Made by a program: the position numbers and the translations under genes
The notes under the pieces: generated by a model
Database searches by the model: none
Told to the model about the DNA's origin: nothing
What the model saw: only the letters and a program-made list of their open reading frames with translations
Part shown: one piece after another, positions 21,803-25,159 of the stretch
Layout of the letters: every line of letters begins with the position of its first letter
Numbering within the stretch: position 1 is the stretch's first letter
Assembly: GCA_905236935.1 (NCBI GenBank)
Contig: CAJOQL010000116.1
Location: forward strand, 1 to 25,159
Reading direction: 5' to 3'
Length of the DNA stretch: 25,159 nucleotides
DNA from: an uncultured Bacilli bacterium
Lineage (GTDB): Bacteria; Bacillota_I; Bacilli_A; RF39; UBA660

Positions 21803-22822
21803 TTAGTTATTTGTATTAGCACTTCTAGCACTAATTAATTGATTACTTATATAAGTTTCATATTGTTTAGCTATTTCATCATCTTGAATTTTCATACCAT
21901 TAGCTTTTCTTATTTCAACCATAGCTTCAATAGCATAAGCATTATCAGATTCACGTTTTTCTTTAGCAATCTTATCAATAAGATCATCCTTCATTGATTC
22001 TAAAGATGCTTTTTCTTTTTCACCAGTTTTTAAGATTATATGATAACCAAATTTAGTCTTAACTGGTTCCTTAGTATAAGCGTTTAATTTTAGTGCATAA
22101 GCTGCTTTTTCAAATTCTTCAACCATTGCGCCTTTATTAAAGTATCCTAAATCGCCACCATTATTTTTATTAGATTCATCTTGTGAATACTCTTTAGCAA
22201 GGTCATCAAATTTTTCGCCTTTATTTAACTTAGTGATAACTTCTTTAGCAGTTTTAAGTGCATCTTCTTCAGCTTTTTTCTTATCTTCATCAGTCATATC
22301 ATCAGTAGTTTTTGGACTAATTAGAATATGTTTTGCTGAAATATCACCAACTATTTCATCATCGTAATACTTTTTAATATCTTTATCAGTAACGCTTTCT
22401 TTAGAATAGTCAGTAACTGCGATATCACGATAATAAGAAAGTTTTAACATTTCTTTAAATTCATTAATATTATCAATACCATAGAATTGTTTTAAAGCAG
22501 TAAGCAACTTGCTCTCATCATATTTGCCATTTTCATCTACATAATATTTTTTTACAGATTCAATTTGACTTTCTGCGTCTTTAGTTGCATCTTTATCCTT
22601 ATCAGGATATTTTTCTAACAATATCTTTGTATCAATCATATCTACTAAAGATGCTAGTGCATATTTCTTCTTTATATTGTTATATAAATCAGTAGCACTT
22701 ATAGCTGATTCTTCTTTTTTAAACGATACAACAGCTTCCTCTCCATTAGCTAATTTAGGAACTTTACCACAACCTGCTGCAAAGCCTAAAATTAATAAAC
22801 TTAATAATATTTTCTTTTTCAT
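21803..22822 (-). CDS. prsA: PrsA-like foldase lipoprotein (PpiC-type peptidyl-prolyl isomerase)
   Basis: The 339-aa product is a secreted lipoprotein: signal MKKKILLSLLILGFAAGC, Cys18. A SurA/PrsA-type helical chaperone region flanks a parvulin (PpiC) domain at ~160-268: AKHILIS, FDDLAKEYSQDES, GGDLGYFNKGAMVEEFEKAA and TKFGYHIILK. PrsA assists folding of exported proteins between membrane and wall. The frame remains open 18 codons upstream, but GGAGGG 4 nt before the ATG at 22822 and the signal peptide set the start. It has a promoter of its own and a bidirectional terminator. Confidence 0.92.
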   Translation of the reverse strand: MKKKILLSLLILGFAAGCGKVPKLANGEEAVVSFKKEESAISATDLYNNIKKKYALASLVDMIDTKILLEKYPDKDKDATKDAESQIESVKKYYVDENGKYDESKLLTALKQFYGIDNINEFKEMLKLSYYRDIAVTDYSKESVTDKDIKKYYDDEIVGDISAKHILISPKTTDDMTDEDKKKAEEDALKTAKEVITKLNKGEKFDDLAKEYSQDESNKNNGGDLGYFNKGAMVEEFEKAAYALKLNAYTKEPVKTKFGYHIILKTGEKEKASLESMKDDLIDKIAKEKRESDNAYAIEAMVEIRKANGMKIQDDEIAKQYETYISNQLISARSANTNN

Positions 22823-22841
22823 CTTACCCTCCATAAAATTT

Positions 22842-22870
22842 ATTATAACAACAATATAGTTAAAATACAA
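22842..22870 (-). promoter_or_regulatory. prsA promoter
   Basis: Minus strand: TTGTAT (22870-22865), 17-bp spacer, consensus TATAAT (22847-22842), 19 bp before the ATG with the SD between. Confidence 0.7.
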
Positions 22871-22929
22871 GAACACAAATCAAAGTTTTTGCGTACAATA
22901 AAATGAGAATACGAAAAGGAGGTTATGAC

Positions 22930-23031
22930 ATGCACGGTTGTGGAAATACAAATAATGGTATAAGTGGAGCTGCATTTATACTAGTATTATTTATTCTTTT
23001 AGTGATTATAGTTGGAGCTGCAATTATTTAA
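22930..23031 (+). CDS. 33-aa YjcZ-like hydrophobic protein
   Basis: ATG at 22930 with a perfect AAAAGGAGG SD. The product begins MHGCGNTNNG and then has one hydrophobic helix (AAFILVLFILLVIIVGAAII). This matches the general form of the small YjcZ-type proteins of Bacillus, annotated as sporulation-related: a Gly-rich start plus F-x-L-x-V-L-F-I-L-L-V-I-I-V-G-A. Function is not known. A second, similar gene follows after 10 bp. Confidence 0.78.
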   Translation: MHGCGNTNNGISGAAFILVLFILLVIIVGAAII

Positions 23032-23041
23032 AGGAGGTATT

Positions 23042-23143
23042 ATGAATCAAGATTCAAAAAATCAAAGTATTGGTAAAGAAGCATTTATTGTTTTAGTATT
23101 GTTTATTTTATTAGCAATAATTATTGGAAATATTTTAATTTAA
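23042..23143 (+). CDS. Second 33-aa YjcZ-like hydrophobic protein
   Basis: ATG at 23042 with SD AAAGGAGG 5 nt upstream. The product begins MNQDSKNQSIGKEAF and continues IVLVLFILLAIIIGNILI. The hydrophobic half closely resembles that of its upstream neighbour while the N-terminal half differs, as expected of a diverged tandem duplicate. A terminator follows directly. Confidence 0.75.
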   Translation: MNQDSKNQSIGKEAFIVLVLFILLAIIIGNILI

Positions 23144-23144
23144 T

Positions 23145-23166
23145 AAGAGGGTTTACCTCTTTTTTT
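23145..23166 (+). terminator. Terminator of the YjcZ-like pair
   Basis: AAGAGG (23145-23150) pairs with CCTCTT (23156-23161) across a 5-nt loop, followed by a T run. Its loop and stem supply the -35 region of the next promoter. Confidence 0.75.
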
Positions 23167-23180
23167 ATTTATGATAAAAT
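23152..23180 (+). promoter_or_regulatory. Promoter of the HerA-type gene inside the preceding terminator
   Basis: Extended -10 TGATAAAAT (23172-23180) with TTTACC (23152-23157) 17 bp upstream of the hexamer, the latter inside the terminator hairpin. Predicted start is near 23187. Confidence 0.6.
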
Positions 23181-23205
23181 CTTTATGAGAATAGGTGATA
23201 TATAT

Positions 23206-24978
23206 ATGTTTGGAAAAATATTAAGTATAGAAGAAGATTTTATTCTAATTGAAAATGCGTCACATAAATTAGATGTTAATTATTTAAATTTTCATGTTAT
23301 ATTTCCTGAAAATAATAGGTCGGTAGTTGGTGAAATTGTAAATATGAATGAACAAACTATAAAAGTTATTTTAGTAGGTGAAATTAAAAATGATGTATTT
23401 GTATCTAATGTTTTTAAAAAGCCTAATTTTAATTCTAAACCAAGGGTTATATATAAAAGTGAATTAGAACTTTTATTAGGTAATCAAGATATAGAGGATT
23501 ATAATAATTTGTATATTGGAAAATCAGTAACTTACGATAATTATAATATAACAACTGATGTTAATAATTTCTTTGCTAATCACTTTGCCATTTTAGGTAA
23601 TACTGGCTCTGGTAAATCATGTGGTGTAGCAAGGCTATTACAAAATATTTTTATGCAAAATAATGGAATGATGCCTTTAAATGCTCATATAGTAATGTTT
23701 GATGCATATGGAGAATATCATAATGCTTTATCACCAATTAATAATATTCAAAATTTAGGTTATAAATATTACACAACTAATACAGCTGATAGTGGAAATA
23801 TAATTAATTTTCCAGCTTACTTTTTAGAAGTAGATGATTTAGCACTCTTATTGAATGTAGAATCAGCTTCTCAATTACCAATTTTAGAAAAAACTTTAAA
23901 ATTAGTTTATATTTTTAAAGGTCAAACAACTACCATGGTTAATTATAAAAATGATATTATAGCAGAAGCTATTTTAGAACTTTTATCAAGTGGTAGAAAT
24001 CCAGGACAAATAAGAGATCAAGTTGTAGCTATTTTAACTAGATATAATACTAGAGATATTAATTTGCAAACTCCAATAGTGCAACCTGGTTATATTCGTT
24101 CGATTAGACAGTGTTTAAATATAGATAATCAAGGAAAAATGAATGCTGTTCAGTATTTAATTGATTATTTAGAAAAATTCCAAAAATTAAATTTATCAAC
24201 TGTTAATGTAGATAAATCAATTGTATATAGTTTAGATGATTTATATTATGCTTTAGAATTTGCTCTTATTAGTGAAGGCGCATTTAAAAGCGAAAAAATA
24301 TATGATGAGTATAGTCAGTTAAAGACAAGGTTACAACAAATTATAAATGGGGATAATAAAAAATTCTTTGATCCTGGAAATAGAAGAATTTCTAAAGGAG
24401 AATACATTCAAAAACTATTTAATGGTGCTCATGGTAAAGTTCAAATAGTTAATATGAATTTAAATTATGTTGATGATAGATTTGCTAAAGTTTTAACTAA
24501 AATATATACTAAATTATTTTTTGATTATACTGCTAATTTACAAGTTAGGGCATCATACCCAATTCATATTATTTTAGAAGAAGCACATAGATATGTTCAA
24601 AATGATAATGATGTTAATGTTCTAGGATATAATGTATTTGAACGTATTACTAAAGAGGGGAGAAAGTATGGCATTATTTTAGGACTAATAACCCAAAGGC
24701 CTTCAGAACTATCTTCAACAGTTTTATCGCAATGTTCAAACTTTATTGTTTTTAGAATGTTTTATCCTAATGACTTAAAAATAGTTAGTAATATCACTAG
24801 TAACTTTACCGGAGATAAGATTGAGAAGATAAAAAGTTTAACTAGTGGGACAGCTATGGTCTTTGGAATTTCTTTCAAACTACCATTTGTGGTAAAATTT
24901 GATTTACCTAATCCAATGCCAAAATCTACAAGTTTAGATGTTAAAAATACTTGGTATTTACAAGTAAGAAACTATTAA
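23206..24978 (+). CDS. HerA-type DUF87 ATPase
   Basis: The ~590-aa product is a FtsK-HerA superfamily ATPase. An N-terminal HAS-barrel-like domain (~1-100, starting FGKILSIEEDFILIE) precedes a RecA-like core with Walker A GNTGSGKS (131-138), IVMFDAYGEYHNAL and, late, the Walker B-like IHIILEEAHRY, then ITQRPSELSSTVLSQCSNFIVFR. HerA hexamers translocate DNA, in archaea and some bacteria with NurA nuclease or as part of defence systems. No nuclease (NurA, SIR2 or DUF4297) is beside it here, so its role is open. An ATG at 23185 is possible, but it has no SD and falls before the predicted transcript start; AGGTGAT is 6 nt before 23206. Confidence 0.87.
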   Translation: MFGKILSIEEDFILIENASHKLDVNYLNFHVIFPENNRSVVGEIVNMNEQTIKVILVGEIKNDVFVSNVFKKPNFNSKPRVIYKSELELLLGNQDIEDYNNLYIGKSVTYDNYNITTDVNNFFANHFAILGNTGSGKSCGVARLLQNIFMQNNGMMPLNAHIVMFDAYGEYHNALSPINNIQNLGYKYYTTNTADSGNIINFPAYFLEVDDLALLLNVESASQLPILEKTLKLVYIFKGQTTTMVNYKNDIIAEAILELLSSGRNPGQIRDQVVAILTRYNTRDINLQTPIVQPGYIRSIRQCLNIDNQGKMNAVQYLIDYLEKFQKLNLSTVNVDKSIVYSLDDLYYALEFALISEGAFKSEKIYDEYSQLKTRLQQIINGDNKKFFDPGNRRISKGEYIQKLFNGAHGKVQIVNMNLNYVDDRFAKVLTKIYTKLFFDYTANLQVRASYPIHIILEEAHRYVQNDNDVNVLGYNVFERITKEGRKYGIILGLITQRPSELSSTVLSQCSNFIVFRMFYPNDLKIVSNITSNFTGDKIEKIKSLTSGTAMVFGISFKLPFVVKFDLPNPMPKSTSLDVKNTWYLQVRNY

Positions 24979-25002
24979 AACTGCCATGATAGCAGTTTTT
25001 TT
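24977..25002 (+). terminator. Terminator of the HerA-type gene
   Basis: AAAACTGC (24977-24984) pairs with GCAGTTTT (24992-24999), and T residues continue to 25002. It begins at the stop codon. Confidence 0.88.
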
Positions 25003-25035
25003 AAATACTTATATTTTTTTATCTAAAATTTTATA

Positions 25036-25062
25036 TAAAAAAAGCCCTTAATTAAAGGCTTT
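25036..25062 (-). terminator. Terminator of the tRNA-Ala gene
   Basis: On the minus strand AAAGCCTTT and AAGGGCTTT can pair (one G-U) around a short AT loop, followed by seven or more T residues. It lies about 10 bp past the tRNA 3' end. Confidence 0.8.
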
Positions 25063-25072
25063 ATATTCAATT

Positions 25073-25149
25073 TGGTGGAGAATAAGGGACTCGAACCCTT
25101 GACCCTCTGCGTGCAAGGCAGATGCTCTAGCCAACTGAGCTAATTCCCC
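25073..25149 (-). tRNA. tRNA-Ala (anticodon UGC), CCA encoded
   Basis: A complete 77-nt cloverleaf on the minus strand. Acceptor GGGGAAT pairs with ATTCTCC, with the alanine identity pair G3-U70. D arm AGCTCAGTTGGCTAGAGC, anticodon loop CTTGCAC (anticodon TGC) on stem TCTGC/GCAGA, T loop TTCGAGT. The 3' CCA is encoded. The promoter lies outside the window. Confidence 0.98.
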
Positions 25150-25159
25150 AAAGAACATA

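Noticed and set aside
22677..22859. 60-aa plus-strand frame
   Set aside because: It is antisense to the prsA signal peptide region and has no SD.
22895..22910. Sporulation sigma-E type -10 (CGTACAAT) before the YjcZ-like pair
   Set aside because: It resembles CATACAAT, but no matching -35 occurs 13-15 bp upstream, so the claim cannot be supported.
1..25159. CRISPR array, insertion sequence or prophage
   Set aside because: No regularly spaced repeats, transposase, integrase or phage structural genes were seen.

Overview
The window comes from a very AT-rich, low-GC Gram-positive bacterium (Bacillota). It has Bacillus-type genes (mtaB, ywlC/Sua5, recD2, recX, prsA-like, yidD, essC/yukD, YjcZ-like small proteins) and AGGAGG-type ribosome binding sites. 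Lipoproteins carry lipoboxes, and UGA is a genuine stop (AI-2E family gene, recX), so this is not a Mycoplasma-type code. An uncultivated gut lineage of Bacilli would fit, but the sequence alone does not fix the taxon.

Layout. 1-1158 (minus): yidD and a ZnuA-like lipoprotein, divergent from mtaB. 1277-7667 (plus): mtaB, a two-TM protein of unknown function, recD2, a 47-aa Met-rich peptide and an AI-2E family permease. 7675-8706 (minus): full-length ywlC/Sua5, divergent from an HD-domain gene and a CmpB-like membrane gene. 10107-10463: no intact gene, perhaps a coding relic. 10523-15421: a two-gene type VII secretion module (essC, yukD/esaB) with its own promoter and terminator. 15526-18285: nucleoside kinase, GAPDH and a small membrane protein. 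18357-19061: thioredoxin-like lipoprotein. 19127-19440: the most striking segment (below). 19798-21771: recX, a small membrane protein and an HD hydrolase. 21803-22822 (minus): PrsA-like foldase. 22930-23143: two tandem 33-aa YjcZ-like proteins. 23206-24978: HerA-type ATPase. 25073-25149 (minus): tRNA-Ala(UGC).

The main discovery is a compact locus at 19127-19440 with every part expected of a type I toxin-antitoxin system. A strong promoter drives an mRNA for a 26-aa hydrophobic peptide. The mRNA 5' end can pair over roughly 30 bp with its own 3' end. The same 5' segment can instead form a 12-bp hairpin over the ribosome binding site. From the opposite strand, a promoter (TTGCAA, 17 bp, extended -10 TGCTAAAAT) would make an antisense RNA of about 84 nt, ending at a UUCG-loop terminator exactly at the toxin stop codon. 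That RNA covers the mRNA 3' UTR and also carries a near copy of the SD-blocking segment. I do not recognise the peptide family.

A second theme is gene compactness. Several promoters sit so close to the start codon that leaderless or nearly leaderless mRNAs are predicted (recD2, recX, ywlC). Terminators often run directly into the next gene's promoter.
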